Source of the DNA: Chitinophaga arvensicola
GTDB lineage: Bacteria > Bacteroidota > Bacteroidia > Chitinophagales > Chitinophagaceae
Length of the DNA stretch: 64,000 nucleotides
Reading direction: 5' to 3'
Assembly: GCF_900110835.1 (NCBI RefSeq)
Contig: NZ_FOJG01000001.1
Coordinates: forward strand, 186,001 to 250,000
Position 1 is the stretch's first letter; the number at the start of each line of letters is the position of its first letter. Of the stretch, positions 25,268 through 35,369 are shown in pieces. A program made the position numbers and the translations under genes. The notes beneath the pieces are model-generated. The model did not search any database. It was not told the DNA's origin and was given only the letters and a program-made list of their open reading frames with translations.

Positions 25268-26734
25268 TTATCTCCTGCGGATCCACTGCTCCGGGTTCTG
25301 CTTGGTAATGCCTTTCCAGATCTGCAGTTCCACTTCACCGGTATTTTCAATATCGTTGGTGCTGGCAGTACCTATCACCTGCCCGGTTTTCACATTATCG
25401 CCTTTCTTCACGCGGGTAGTTTGCAAACGTACATATGTGGTGAAGTATTGTCCGTGACGGATAATAATTACATATCCGGAGCCCGGCATTACTACCACCG
25501 ATTTTACTTCTCCTTCGAAGATGGATTTCACGGCGCCGCCTTTGTTGGTGGCAATCACGATTCCATCTGAAGGCACCTGGATGTGTTCCATCACGGCATG
25601 CTGGTGGATACCAAAGTGCTCAATGATATTACCGGCATCTACCGGCCATGGCAGTTTTCCACGGTTGGCTTCAAAGCTTTCAGACAGGGCCAGTGCTTCC
25701 GGGGTAGCTTCCAGTACGTTTTCTGTACGTGTAGCTGGTTTTTCCGGTTCAGGCGTTGGTTCCGGTACTTTAGCAGGAGCAGGCGCCGGTTTTTCCGGTG
25801 CCGGTGTATTATTGGCGGCGGTATTATTGTTACTGTTATTAGCAGCAGCGGCGGCAGCGGCAGCTTTTGCTTTTTCAGCGGCGGCCAGTGCAGCGGCCTT
25901 ACGGGCTTCTTCATCCCTTCTGCGTTTTTCTTCCGCAGCCTTACGACGGGCGGTTTCTTCCTCGATGGCTTTACGGCGGGCCTCCTCTATCTCCCGGCGA
26001 ATAACCGCTCTGATAGCTGCCTGCACCTTCTGGGCATCTTTATTTCGTTGATTGATATCTGCCACCAGTTCTTTCTCACGGCCTTTCAGCTTACTCAGTA
26101 CTTCATCTTTCTCCTTCTTATCCACTTCCAGGGTATTCCGTTGCTCCTGCTCTGTTTTAAGTGCATCTGAACGTTTTACACGCTGTGATTCGAGGCTTTC
26201 AATCTTATGGTTTAGCTGCTCCTGGGTAGATACAATGTTATCTGCCTGTCTGCGGCGGTATTCACGGTATTGCTTTAAATATTGGAAACGTTTTACGGCA
26301 TCGTTGAAGCTCTGTGCAGAAAATACGAAATTCAGCATGTCGTAGGAAGAGCGGTTCTTATAGGCATATATCACCAGTTGTGCATACTGTGCCTTCAGCG
26401 TATCCAGATCTTTCTGCAGCGTTTTCACATCCCGCGAAGCGGTATTGATATCCCCGTTAATAAAATTGATTTCTTCGTTGATATTGTTGATCAGCCGGCT
26501 GCGTAAGGTAATTTTATCGCGCAATGCACGAAGCTGACCGAGGCTCTCCTTGGTGGATTTCTTGGTTTCCTTCAGCTGTTCGTTGGCTTCATCTATTTCT
26601 CTTTGCAGATCCTTCTTCCTTCGCTCCAGTTCTTCCCGCGATTGCTGCTGCTGCCCATTATTCTGGGCAACCAGCATGGCTGGCATTAACCATAGCATCA
26701 ACATGAACGGGATAATCTTCTTCAAATACAACAT
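25268..26734 (-). CDS. EnvC-like murein hydrolase activator with degenerate LytM domain (copy 2)
   Basis: A 488-residue paralogue of the neighbouring gene. Order: signal peptide (ending AMLVAQ), coiled coil (about 30-260), an Ala/Asn/Pro-rich linker with AAAAAAAN and PAPEKPAPAP runs (about 280-345), and a LytM domain that again lacks the histidines (ELQ replaces HLH in GEVELQIW). It probably activates cell-wall amidases at the division site. I chose the ATG at 26734 (MLYLKKIIPF); the longer reading at 26755 would need TTG. It lies 81 bp downstream of DUF4292 in a Bacteroidota-conserved order. Confidence 0.88.
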   Translation of the reverse strand: MLYLKKIIPFMLMLWLMPAMLVAQNNGQQQQSREELERRKKDLQREIDEANEQLKETKKSTKESLGQLRALRDKITLRSRLINNINEEINFINGDINTASRDVKTLQKDLDTLKAQYAQLVIYAYKNRSSYDMLNFVFSAQSFNDAVKRFQYLKQYREYRRRQADNIVSTQEQLNHKIESLESQRVKRSDALKTEQEQRNTLEVDKKEKDEVLSKLKGREKELVADINQRNKDAQKVQAAIRAVIRREIEEARRKAIEEETARRKAAEEKRRRDEEARKAAALAAAEKAKAAAAAAAANNSNNNTAANNTPAPEKPAPAPAKVPEPTPEPEKPATRTENVLEATPEALALSESFEANRGKLPWPVDAGNIIEHFGIHQHAVMEHIQVPSDGIVIATNKGGAVKSIFEGEVKSVVVMPGSGYVIIIRHGQYFTTYVRLQTTRVKKGDNVKTGQVIGTASTNDIENTGEVELQIWKGITKQNPEQWIRRR

Positions 26735-26815
26735 GACTGATTTTAGTAACTGCAAATTAAATAAATATACGACGTTTATTAGTTTAATGAAGATGACATT
26801 TACGCAATTAACATT

Positions 26816-27652
26816 TTACATACGCTTATAGCTGGCTGGCTGGCTGAATGGAAAAGTGAGCGGTACATCAAAATCATAACGTGTAAAGTCCAGTGCTACT
26901 TTAGTCACATTTTTCTCTTCCACATAAATGCGGCGGGTGGTAGGAAACTTACGGCCGGCCACTTTTGCATAGTCGCCATAAGTCAGTTCACAGGAACGCT
27001 TTGCCACGCCAGTACTGTCTTTATCCATTACTTTACTCTGCTGTAATCCGTAATCATCGGCAAATACGTTAAACAGGCTTACAAACTTTGCATGATCACA
27101 ACTGAACGAAATAATGGCAGGTGTTTTCACTACCTGGTATACCGAATCTGTGAGATATACCGGATTACCGATCAGCATATCCTGCAGGGTTTTGAAATCA
27201 AATGGTATATTCAGCAGCTCTTCCGCATCCGACATCTTCCGGAGAAATAATTGCTTGTCGAGCTTATTATACATTTTAAGACTATCCGGCGTTATCACGG
27301 CCCGTATAACTTCATCTACAATCGGCGCCGAAATAGACACCCAGATGATACTGTCCTTTTTAATACGGAAAGTAGCATTCAGATTATTATGGCTTTTTTT
27401 ATCGGTTTCAAAAGCCAGCTTCATTTTACCGGAGAAGGTATTAAACTCAATATGATTGGCATGAATACCTTTCAGCATCTCACTGGTAAAGCGGGCCAGT
27501 TCCTCGTTCGACGAACTATCTCCCGCTACTTTTACCTTATTGGTATCTGCAGCCGGAAATGAGGTACGCGCGAGCTTTTTGGGATGGCGGCAAGCCATCA
27601 TTCCAAGACCTACCGTTATGATTAAAAGTGCGACTTCTATTTTTCTCTTCAT
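26816..27652 (-). CDS. DUF4292 lipoprotein
   Basis: A 278-residue lipoprotein with lipobox GMMAC (acylated Cys near residue 21). The mature protein has a LolA/LolB-like beta pattern: FNTFSGKMKLAFET, SIIWVSISAPIVDEVIRAVITPDSLKMYNKLDKQLF and FPTTRRIYVEEKN. DUF4292 is almost limited to Bacteroidota and is usually found between a TPR protein and an EnvC-type gene, as here. Function unproven; a lipid or lipoprotein handling role in the envelope is inferred from the fold. The TPR gene lies 24 bp upstream. Confidence 0.85.
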   Translation of the reverse strand: MKRKIEVALLIITVGLGMMACRHPKKLARTSFPAADTNKVKVAGDSSSNEELARFTSEMLKGIHANHIEFNTFSGKMKLAFETDKKSHNNLNATFRIKKDSIIWVSISAPIVDEVIRAVITPDSLKMYNKLDKQLFLRKMSDAEELLNIPFDFKTLQDMLIGNPVYLTDSVYQVVKTPAIISFSCDHAKFVSLFNVFADDYGLQQSKVMDKDSTGVAKRSCELTYGDYAKVAGRKFPTTRRIYVEEKNVTKVALDFTRYDFDVPLTFPFSQPASYKRM

Positions 27653-27676
27653 TGAGCGATGACTTATAGCAAATGC

Positions 27677-29413
27677 TTATTGAATATATCTTTTTTCAGC
27701 GATCTTTCGGGCCAGGTCAACAGAGGAGGCTCCCTTGTCTTTAGCCATCTGCCAGTATTCCACCGCTTTTGTAACTTCTTTCAGATTAAACAGGATATCA
27801 CCGTAGTGTTCCAGCACATTCGGATTTTTTTGTGCTTCCGGGTATGATAAAGCTTTCTCAATCCATTCTTTTGCTTCCGCAAATTTCTCCTGACGGAAAA
27901 GGATCCAGGCGTAGGTGTCCATGTAGGTAGGACTTTCCGGTTCCAGTTCCAGTGATAGTTTTGATAATTCTGCTGCTCTTTCCAGGTGCTCTCCTCTGAG
28001 CGACAGGTAATAGCTGTAGTTATTCATGATCAGTGCATCTTTCGGACGAAGCAGTAAAGCTTGCTCGTAGCTACTATCTGATTGTCTGTGCTGGCCGGTA
28101 GCATGATAGGAATCTCCCAGCAGAGAGTAAATATCCCCAAGGAATTTCTTCTCTCCGTTACCTATTTCCAATGCTGTATTCAATGAATTAATCGCATTGG
28201 GATATTGTTGCAACAGGAAGCTGGCTACTCCTTTGAAATAGTAGCCCATAAATTCTTTAGGAAACTTACCGGTAACATTATTGCTGAGCGCAAGCAAGGC
28301 AGTAGGATCATCCTTACGGGAGTAGATCCACATCAGCTGATACCATACTGAAAAGCGGGTATCATCCAGGCTCAGAGCCTTTTTATAATTGGTTTCCGCG
28401 CTGTCGATCATGTCTGCCTGGGAAAACATATCTCCACGCAGTGCAAAGGCTTTGGCATCTTTGGGATGCGCTTTGATGATCAGGGAGGTGAGTTGCAGTC
28501 CCTCTTCCAGTTTGGTAGTGTCCATGTTCATCATCTGCAGATAGGGATATACATATGCCACTTTCTCATCGATGCTGTAGCCCGGATTGGCAAAGGCTTT
28601 CGTCAGATTGTGCCAGTAGGTAACGGTATCATTATTCTTTTTTGCGTAAGAAGCCAGTGCTATCAAAGCCCGGGGGTTATCCGGATCTTTGGTCAGGATG
28701 GTATGATACACCTCAGCAGCATCTGTTACATGATCATTGGCATCATATATTTCTGCCAGCAGGTAATAGTAGCGGATTTCATCCGGTTCCTGGCTGATGA
28801 GTTTTTTAATTTCAGCGGCTGCTTCATCCACCATACTCATTTTCAGCAACAGCTTCTGCTTCTGGTAAATGAGTTCTTCCACCACGCCTACTTTATTTTC
28901 CAGCTGGTTAAAGGCTGCCAGCGCAGAGGCGGGCTTGTTGGCTTTTGCCAGTAAAATACCTTTGTTATAGAGATAGTCTTCGTTATCGGGATACCTGCTG
29001 GTCAAACCTTCAAACACATAAGCCGCGCTATCGAATTTCTCATTCACGGCATAGGCGTCGGCCAGTGTTACCTGGAACCAGTGGTTCTGGGGATCCAGCG
29101 CAGCTGCACGACGCGCGAAGATGAGTGCGTTGCCGGCATTCTGTACTTCAATAAAAAGCCTGGCTAATTCGTAATTAACAGTAGGATTGTTTTTATTCAG
29201 CCGCAGATAGTCTGCATACTGGGTAATAGCCGTACGATAGTCGCCCAGCATCTTGGAACGCTGAGCGGCAAAAAAAAGGCTATCTGCCCGCTGTGACAGT
29301 ACAGCGGCATTATAAACAGTGGCATTTTTACGTGATGCCGATGACCTGGCACCACTACAAGCCCCCATCAATAATATCCCAGCCAGTCCTATAACGGTGA
29401 AGTATATCCGCAT
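27677..29413 (-). CDS. TPR-repeat lipoprotein
   Basis: A 578-residue lipoprotein (lipobox LLMGACSG) made of about 12-14 tetratricopeptide repeats, for example YRTAITQYADYLRLNKNNP and PNAINSLNTALEIGNGEKK. It probably acts as a protein-protein scaffold at the inner face of the outer membrane. It starts three bases after dut ends and precedes DUF4292, a conserved Bacteroidota arrangement, so the block is probably cotranscribed. Confidence 0.88.
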   Translation of the reverse strand: MRIYFTVIGLAGILLMGACSGARSSASRKNATVYNAAVLSQRADSLFFAAQRSKMLGDYRTAITQYADYLRLNKNNPTVNYELARLFIEVQNAGNALIFARRAAALDPQNHWFQVTLADAYAVNEKFDSAAYVFEGLTSRYPDNEDYLYNKGILLAKANKPASALAAFNQLENKVGVVEELIYQKQKLLLKMSMVDEAAAEIKKLISQEPDEIRYYYLLAEIYDANDHVTDAAEVYHTILTKDPDNPRALIALASYAKKNNDTVTYWHNLTKAFANPGYSIDEKVAYVYPYLQMMNMDTTKLEEGLQLTSLIIKAHPKDAKAFALRGDMFSQADMIDSAETNYKKALSLDDTRFSVWYQLMWIYSRKDDPTALLALSNNVTGKFPKEFMGYYFKGVASFLLQQYPNAINSLNTALEIGNGEKKFLGDIYSLLGDSYHATGQHRQSDSSYEQALLLRPKDALIMNNYSYYLSLRGEHLERAAELSKLSLELEPESPTYMDTYAWILFRQEKFAEAKEWIEKALSYPEAQKNPNVLEHYGDILFNLKEVTKAVEYWQMAKDKGASSVDLARKIAEKRYIQ

Positions 29414-29416
29414 TTA

Positions 29417-29860
29417 TCAGGATTTACCGGTATGTCCAAATCCTCCTACACCTCTAACGGTTTCTGTCAGCACGGTTACCGGTTCTATGACTGCCTGTAC
29501 AAAAGGAGCAATCACCATCTGGGCAATACGATCACCCGGTTGTATGGTTTGCGGTTCGTTGGATAAGTTGATCATAATTATCTTAATCTCCCCACGGTAA
29601 TCCGCATCTATCGTGCCAGGCGTATTCAGCAGGGTTAAGCCCTGTTTGATAGCCAGGCCGCTCCGGGGGCGGATTTGCGCCTCATAGCCTGCCGGAAGTT
29701 CCATGAATAAGCCGGTCGGAATCAGCATTCTTTCCAGTGACTGCAGTGTAACTGCTGTTTCCAGGTGTGCACGGAGGTCCATTCCTGCCGCATCTGCCGT
29801 TGCATAAGCCGGTAATTCATTACCTGACTTATTGATTATTTTCACAATGATATCCGCCAT
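29417..29860 (-). CDS. dut: dUTP diphosphatase
   Basis: A 147-residue trimeric dUTPase that hydrolyses dUTP to dUMP and pyrophosphate. All five motifs are visible: [45 protein letters not shown] and the C-terminal [13 protein letters not shown] chose the ATG at 29860 (MADIIVKI); the longer frame from 29953 adds 31 unrelated residues and overlaps ispF. Confidence 0.95.
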   Translation of the reverse strand: MADIIVKIINKSGNELPAYATADAAGMDLRAHLETAVTLQSLERMLIPTGLFMELPAGYEAQIRPRSGLAIKQGLTLLNTPGTIDADYRGEIKIIMINLSNEPQTIQPGDRIAQMVIAPFVQAVIEPVTVLTETVRGVGGFGHTGKS

Positions 29861-29897
29861 TGAACAAAGATATTTTAAAATAATTATGATTGGTGAA

Positions 29898-30386
29898 TTA
29901 CTGGGTGATATGCTCCAGCAATACCACCGCATGGGCGGTAACGCCTTCCTCACGGCCTACAAAGCCCAGTTTTTCAGTAGTAGTGGCCTTCACGGATACA
30001 TCTTCCACACTGATATGCAGGATCTCTGCAATCACTGCCTGCATGGTAGGTACATACGCCTTGATTTTGGGTGCCTGTAAACATAAAGTGCTATCCACAT
30101 TTACTACCTGGTATCCCTTCTCACCAATCAGCTGTGCGCAGCGCGCCAATAATATTTTACTGTCGATATTTTTGTAGGTATTGTCGGTATCAGGAAAATG
30201 CACACCGATATCTCCCAGCGACAGTGCTCCCAGCATTGCATCACAGATGGCATGTAACAATACATCCGCGTCGCTGTGTCCCAGCGCACCTTTATGATGA
30301 GGCACCAATACACCTCCCAGCCAGAATTCGCGGCCTTCTGTCAACTGATGGAAATCTACTCCTAATCCTATACGTATCCTACTCAT
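29898..30386 (-). CDS. ispF: 2-C-methyl-D-erythritol 2,4-cyclodiphosphate synthase
   Basis: A 162-residue MEP-pathway enzyme that forms the cyclic diphosphate intermediate of isoprenoid synthesis. Metal-binding Asp and His lie in GLGVDFHQL; other motifs are [28 protein letters not shown] and the C-terminal [17 protein letters not shown]. Normal length. Together with dut it precedes the TPR-DUF4292-EnvC genes. ispD is not nearby. Confidence 0.95.
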   Translation of the reverse strand: MSRIRIGLGVDFHQLTEGREFWLGGVLVPHHKGALGHSDADVLLHAICDAMLGALSLGDIGVHFPDTDNTYKNIDSKILLARCAQLIGEKGYQVVNVDSTLCLQAPKIKAYVPTMQAVIAEILHISVEDVSVKATTTEKLGFVGREEGVTAHAVVLLEHITQ

Positions 30387-30435
30387 AGTGGTAATAATTT
30401 AATCATTTTGCCAATCCGCAAGGTAAGTCAATAAA

Positions 30436-30466
30436 TATAAAAATCCCCCCGTTTTGCGGAGGGATT
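30436..30466 (-). terminator. Terminator of the porU-porV operon
   Basis: On the minus strand a 9-bp stem with one G-U pair (30442-30450 with 30458-30466) is followed by a T-rich run. It separates porV from ispF. Confidence 0.7.
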
Positions 30467-30524
30467 CAACCAAAGAATTATTTAACAGGTCAATTACTTA
30501 TATAAACAAATGACTGAATATGTG

Positions 30525-31700
30525 TTACCATCCGGTACGGCTTTCTTCATCTCTCGGACCCAGATCAAATGTCAGGGTAAACCGCAGGGTATTGGAAAGC
30601 GGGTTACGCTGTATACCTGATCCGGAAGGTACCAGGTAAGAAAAATTCAGACCGAAAATATCATACTTCACACCGATACCTGCTGTGAAATATTTACGGT
30701 TACCCTTGTTTTTGTTTTCGTTGAAATAACCGGCCCTAACTGCAAACTGCTGATTATACCAGTATTCCATTCCCACAGAGTACATCAGTTCCTGCATCTC
30801 TTCTTTGAAACCACCGGGAGCATCTCCAAAAGAGCTGAAGATACCCTGTAACGTTCCTTTCTCTTTATACAGGCCGGCAGAATCCGGAGTAGGTACGAGC
30901 AATTTATTGATATCCAGCGCAAATGTCAGCTGATTGGATTCATCCAGCGCCAGTGTGTAGGCTGCACCCAGACCCAGGTTAGTGGGTAAAAAGTCTTTAT
31001 TGGTGGCGGAACTGGTATAAGAAATCTTTGTACCAATGTTGGTAATGGCAGCTCCTATGTTGAGTTTATTTACCAGGCCGTCATCTTTCTCAAAATCCTT
31101 GGTATAAAACCCGGATAAATCGGCGGCAAAAGCTTTACCTGGTTTAATGCTCACACTTCCATTGCTCTGACCACCAGCCAGGTTCGAGTAAATATACCGG
31201 GCGGTTAAGCCGATACCGAAATGGTCGGATAATTTACGGGCGTAACCCGCGTCCAGTGCGAATTCCCGTGGACGGAAATCGCCCGTAGCCACCCCGGTCA
31301 TATCGGTGAAGTTGATAGTACCCAGGGAAAAATACCTCAGGGAACCAGAAATTGCCTGCTGCTCATCCAGTTTGGTATAACCGGATACGGTGGCAAGAAA
31401 TACGTCATTGACCAGTTCTTTTAACCAGGGGGTATAAGTAACAGACAACCCGCCATTCTTGTCCGCAAAAGGCAGCTTGGAAAGATTGTTATAAATAGAC
31501 GATGCGTCCGGTGATAGCGCCACTCCCACGTCTCCCATTGCTCCACTACGTGCATCCGGTGTAATTCTCAGAAAAGGAACTGCAGTATTTATAGTATTGG
31601 TACGACCGTCTCTCTCATCAGATGGGATTTGAGCGGAGGCTCTCAGACTTATGAAAGTGCCGTAAATGAACACAAGGCCCATTGTTACCTTTCGGATCAT
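30525..31700 (-). CDS. porV: Type IX secretion outer-membrane protein PorV
   Basis: A 391-residue FadL-like outer-membrane barrel with signal peptide (ending RASAQ). The N-terminal TAVPFLRITPDARSGAMGDVGVALSPDASSIYNNLSKLPF is characteristic of PorV (LptO), which shuttles cargo from the type IX translocon to the PorU sortase. I chose the ATG at 31700 (MIRKVTMGLV), because the residues before it are not a signal sequence. It lies 103 bp downstream of porU on the same strand, the order seen in Flavobacterium and Porphyromonas relatives. Confidence 0.93.
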   Translation of the reverse strand: MIRKVTMGLVFIYGTFISLRASAQIPSDERDGRTNTINTAVPFLRITPDARSGAMGDVGVALSPDASSIYNNLSKLPFADKNGGLSVTYTPWLKELVNDVFLATVSGYTKLDEQQAISGSLRYFSLGTINFTDMTGVATGDFRPREFALDAGYARKLSDHFGIGLTARYIYSNLAGGQSNGSVSIKPGKAFAADLSGFYTKDFEKDDGLVNKLNIGAAITNIGTKISYTSSATNKDFLPTNLGLGAAYTLALDESNQLTFALDINKLLVPTPDSAGLYKEKGTLQGIFSSFGDAPGGFKEEMQELMYSVGMEYWYNQQFAVRAGYFNENKNKGNRKYFTAGIGVKYDIFGLNFSYLVPSGSGIQRNPLSNTLRFTLTFDLGPRDEESRTGW

Positions 31701-31803
31701 GCAGATTTTGTATTTGATAAGGATGTAAAAATAATCTAATTTATTAAATAAATATAGAAAGGGGTTTATATGGGATAATGGCAAAATTATTGTCCTGCAT
31801 AGG

Positions 31804-34800
31804 CTATAAAAACACCAGCTTGCCGCCCTTGATTTTTGTTCCTGTAGAAGTACTGATTGTCAGTCTGTAAAAGTACAATCCCGCAGACAGCTTTGCTCCC
31901 GAATCACTACGACCATCCCAGGGCATGCCATCAAAACGACCGTTGGTGGAAATTATTGTGCTACGCATAGTTTTTACCAGTCTCCCAGCTATTGTAAACA
32001 CCTCCAAAGTCAATCTCAACTCTTCTCCCTGCTGATTATGAACAAAAGAAAACCGTGTTATGTCTGAAAAAGGATTGGGATAATTCCTCACCTCATCCAC
32101 TGCCAGTACGCCCTGTTCTGCCACTTTGAAATACAGCGTCGTGGTAGCGCCATTATTGTAGGTATCCCAGGCTTTAATCGTAATCTTATGTTCTCCTGTA
32201 GACAATCCCCTTAGCGGAAAAAGTACACTTCCTTTTTTATAGCTATCCAAAGATGCCCCAAAATAATCATTTAATACAATATAATTGGTACTATCCACAA
32301 TTGCCGTCAGCTGATAAATGGGGTTGTTACCAGAAACATTGATCCCGCTGCTATCTGCCAGATCTACTATCAGTAACGCATCCGGTCCTGTAATATCGCC
32401 ATTTCTGAAACGGCGGTTATCAAGCCACGCATTCACTGTTGGTCCTGTCACATCTGCTACCGGTGCGGCAACCTGACCTCCGGTCGCAAAATTATCAAAA
32501 TATCCGCTACCATCCTGCTTTTCATTAGTGGTATAATAACTGATCTTCCCATGGCCACTTCCTTCCCGGATATCCTTTGGGGCTACAAAAGTAAGGGAAA
32601 ACCTGCCATTTGCCACTGTCTGAGTTCCCTGAAAAAGTACATTGCGCTGCAGCAGAAAATTTGCCACCTGGCTGCCGGCGTCATTACCTCTCGTCTTTAG
32701 TACTGCCGGCTGATCATATACCGTTGTGTATAGCAGACCATTGTACCCCGGGACCAGGTTGCCTTGTAGATCTTCGATATGTCCTTTCACAGTATAGATC
32801 CCCAGTCCCTTTATCGTATCGGGACCGGCTGTAACCGCCCGGCCATTAATGGAGTCGGTCAACACCCGGTAGCCGGGAAACGCCAGCGTCAACGCCGGAT
32901 CCCCGAGCAATTGAAACTTCCGGTTATTTACCGCATCGCCGGAACTGCTGTAAGTAAGGTTCTTGGCCAGCATAGCTGCTGTTCCCAACGCAGGCATACT
33001 TCCATCCGCCTGGGGAGTAAACGCGACCTTCAGATAATTGGCATTCATCAACTGGTTGGAAGCCGCAAATACAGCCCTGGTAGTGGTCATCAGGGCAATG
33101 GCCCCACCTGTGTGCTGCAAAAGTATCTTATGCCCTAAAGAAGTGATTCCCGGATCATCAAATGGGGCAAAGTCGCAGGTAGCAGTAATAAAGAGCGGTA
33201 GCTTATTATCATTATGCCAGTCTGTAATACTGCCTGCATCCATAATATTTTCAGCGGCCAGCCGCGAATTGCTGCCATGCCCGGTATAGTTGAATATCAA
33301 TGTGCCGTTATTGATCCGGCTGGCTACCGCCTTATTCACTTCGGGATAAGTAGCGCCCCCATTGCCGCTCTCCTGCGGATAAGCATCCAGGTATATTTTA
33401 TCGATATTCAGCTGACGCACGTCCTTCGTCAGGATAGCCCCCATTTTCTCTGCATCATCAAAGTGCAGGTTATCATCTTCGTCATCTGCCAAAAGAGTGG
33501 CCTGGTTGCGCCAGGGGCCGAAGGCGGCCGGCTCTCTGTAGTGCTGAATCTTATCCACCGCCAGCCTGGCCTCCGCTACATTCCGGGCAGGAATACGCCC
33601 GATCCCTATATCCAGCAGGTCTGGTTTATCCGTCCGCGTAATATCGCCGGCATCTTTGAGGATACCGAAATAATCGTCTGATACATAGGAGCGTATGGCA
33701 TCCAGGGAAGCATCGCTTTCCCAGGAAGGAATATCGTTGCTATTATTTTTAATCCGCTGCCGGTAATCATAGGAAGCTGCCCCAAACAACAACAGGTAGC
33801 GGGGCGCTGGTCCCCGGTCGTAAAACATCTTCACATAATCCCTGATAGCAGTGGGATCAGGTGTACCTGAAGCAAACTCCTGGTATACCTGGTCGATAGG
33901 GGTTACCTGCACCGACAGCTGATCTGCAGCGCGATGCAGTGTTGCCAGTCTTTCAGCCTGCGCCTGCAAGGCCCGTGTGGTAATAATAATCATATCGGCC
34001 GGACCGCTGCCATGCAGGTCCTGGTTAGGCACCATCCCGGCGAAACCCGGCTCCGCGGCGTCGGCGGGGCGGAAAGCCATGTATTCCCGGAGCCCGTCAT
34101 TTCTGCCGGCAAAAAGCAGGGAATCCCCCTGCAGCGTTGTATTGATGAGGATCGGGTGCAACGGGTCCGTTACATCCCAGACTTTCGTCTGTGCGTCTGC
34201 ATGATGCAGCGCAAACCGGCTCCATTGCCCGCTGCCGGCATAAAGGGTACTCCGGAAGTCGATCATACCGGAAGAAGGTAATACCAGCGGACATCGAGCC
34301 TGCACTTCAAGATAATCCAGCCAGCCCCGGTCGTTGATACTGCCTGGTACAAACTCCACTCCCACCTCCAGCTGCGCCTGTGTAACCGCAGCACTACCAG
34401 TACCGGTAGCGGCGGTGGCTACGCCTTCAAAAATATTATCGGTCACCGGCAACAGGTACAGGTTACTGACAGCGGCCGCTTTGTTTACGGTGGCATTGAA
34501 ATTACTGCCGCTGCCACTGCGGGCTGCCGCGCGTATATTAATGGCGACGGCTCCCACCGGGGGGGCGGGCAGATCAAACCGGTAACTGCGCGATAACCCC
34601 ACTACCTTGCTGAACTCCTGCCCCCACCATTGTTTGCCGGTATTGAGAAAATTAATGCTGTCCCGTTCATAAAAGGCATGATAATCAACTGCATATTCCG
34701 GGAGTGCCCCGGTAAGTGGGTTATTGGCGATGGTGGTCCTCAGACCACTGCCACCGGTAGTAATATAATACCAGGCCGTATCTGCATACAGATTTAACTG

Positions 34801-35214
34801 GTGACCAAAGGTTTTCAGACTGGCATTATAACGCCACCGGTGAGGACCGGGCGCATAAAACAAGACGTAGTCATTACCATCCAGTACGCCATCGCCGCCG
34901 TCTTCCACATACAGGGCGGTTTCCGGCACATCGTCGTACCGGGGCTCCGCATTGGCTTCCCCCAGCATCTGTCCGCCACTGCCAAATATCCGCAGGGAAG
35001 CGGACGACAGCTGCTGATCGCTGAGCCCCATACTTTTCAGAAAAGGAACATCTATCTTATAGATCCCCGGAGTCGCAATCGCCACTTTATACCAGCTGCC
35101 GGTAGCCAGTACAGAATTTTTTTTATAGGTCCGGACGCTGCTTTGGGCATATATTTCAGTCCCGCCACCCAAAAAAAACAATAATATCCAGATAAAAATA
35201 TAATTGAGTTTCAT
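31804..35214 (-). CDS. porU: Type IX secretion system sortase PorU (peptidase C25 family)
   Basis: An 1136-residue gingipain-type cysteine peptidase. A signal peptide is followed by an N-terminal beta region, then the C25 domain with His646 in FNYTGHGSNSR and Cys680 in ITATCDFAPFDDP. The C-terminus carries a type A sorting-domain-like stretch: NYPNPFSDITRFSF, GLYFYRLTIST and GGKLVFL. PorU removes C-terminal signals of type IX cargo on the cell surface and attaches cargo to anionic lipopolysaccharide. Upstream of porV and divergent from gldJ, which is the conserved order. Confidence 0.94.
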   Translation of the reverse strand: MKLNYIFIWILLFFLGGGTEIYAQSSVRTYKKNSVLATGSWYKVAIATPGIYKIDVPFLKSMGLSDQQLSSASLRIFGSGGQMLGEANAEPRYDDVPETALYVEDGGDGVLDGNDYVLFYAPGPHRWRYNASLKTFGHQLNLYADTAWYYITTGGSGLRTTIANNPLTGALPEYAVDYHAFYERDSINFLNTGKQWWGQEFSKVVGLSRSYRFDLPAPPVGAVAINIRAAARSGSGSNFNATVNKAAAVSNLYLLPVTDNIFEGVATAATGTGSAAVTQAQLEVGVEFVPGSINDRGWLDYLEVQARCPLVLPSSGMIDFRSTLYAGSGQWSRFALHHADAQTKVWDVTDPLHPILINTTLQGDSLLFAGRNDGLREYMAFRPADAAEPGFAGMVPNQDLHGSGPADMIIITTRALQAQAERLATLHRAADQLSVQVTPIDQVYQEFASGTPDPTAIRDYVKMFYDRGPAPRYLLLFGAASYDYRQRIKNNSNDIPSWESDASLDAIRSYVSDDYFGILKDAGDITRTDKPDLLDIGIGRIPARNVAEARLAVDKIQHYREPAAFGPWRNQATLLADDEDDNLHFDDAEKMGAILTKDVRQLNIDKIYLDAYPQESGNGGATYPEVNKAVASRINNGTLIFNYTGHGSNSRLAAENIMDAGSITDWHNDNKLPLFITATCDFAPFDDPGITSLGHKILLQHTGGAIALMTTTRAVFAASNQLMNANYLKVAFTPQADGSMPALGTAAMLAKNLTYSSSGDAVNNRKFQLLGDPALTLAFPGYRVLTDSINGRAVTAGPDTIKGLGIYTVKGHIEDLQGNLVPGYNGLLYTTVYDQPAVLKTRGNDAGSQVANFLLQRNVLFQGTQTVANGRFSLTFVAPKDIREGSGHGKISYYTTNEKQDGSGYFDNFATGGQVAAPVADVTGPTVNAWLDNRRFRNGDITGPDALLIVDLADSSGINVSGNNPIYQLTAIVDSTNYIVLNDYFGASLDSYKKGSVLFPLRGLSTGEHKITIKAWDTYNNGATTTLYFKVAEQGVLAVDEVRNYPNPFSDITRFSFVHNQQGEELRLTLEVFTIAGRLVKTMRSTIISTNGRFDGMPWDGRSDSGAKLSAGLYFYRLTISTSTGTKIKGGKLVFL

Positions 35215-35301
35215 TACCTTAATCGCAGTTTTTCGACCGGTTGATGTAGAAAAGACCCTGTATCAGCGGGAACGATTGGCAGCAAATTACAAATTAATTT
35301 T

Positions 35302-35332
35302 TTTCGCCATAAAATAAAAAGAAGTACATTTG
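35302..35332 (+). promoter_or_regulatory. Promoter of gldJ
   Basis: TACATTTG at 35325-35332 matches TAnnTTTG and is followed by C. TTTC at 35302-35305, 19 bp upstream, is a 3-of-4 match to TTTG. Leader of about 30 bases. Confidence 0.6.
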
Positions 35333-35369
35333 CGTTTACTGTAAATATACTAGACTAAAGCTGTATCGC

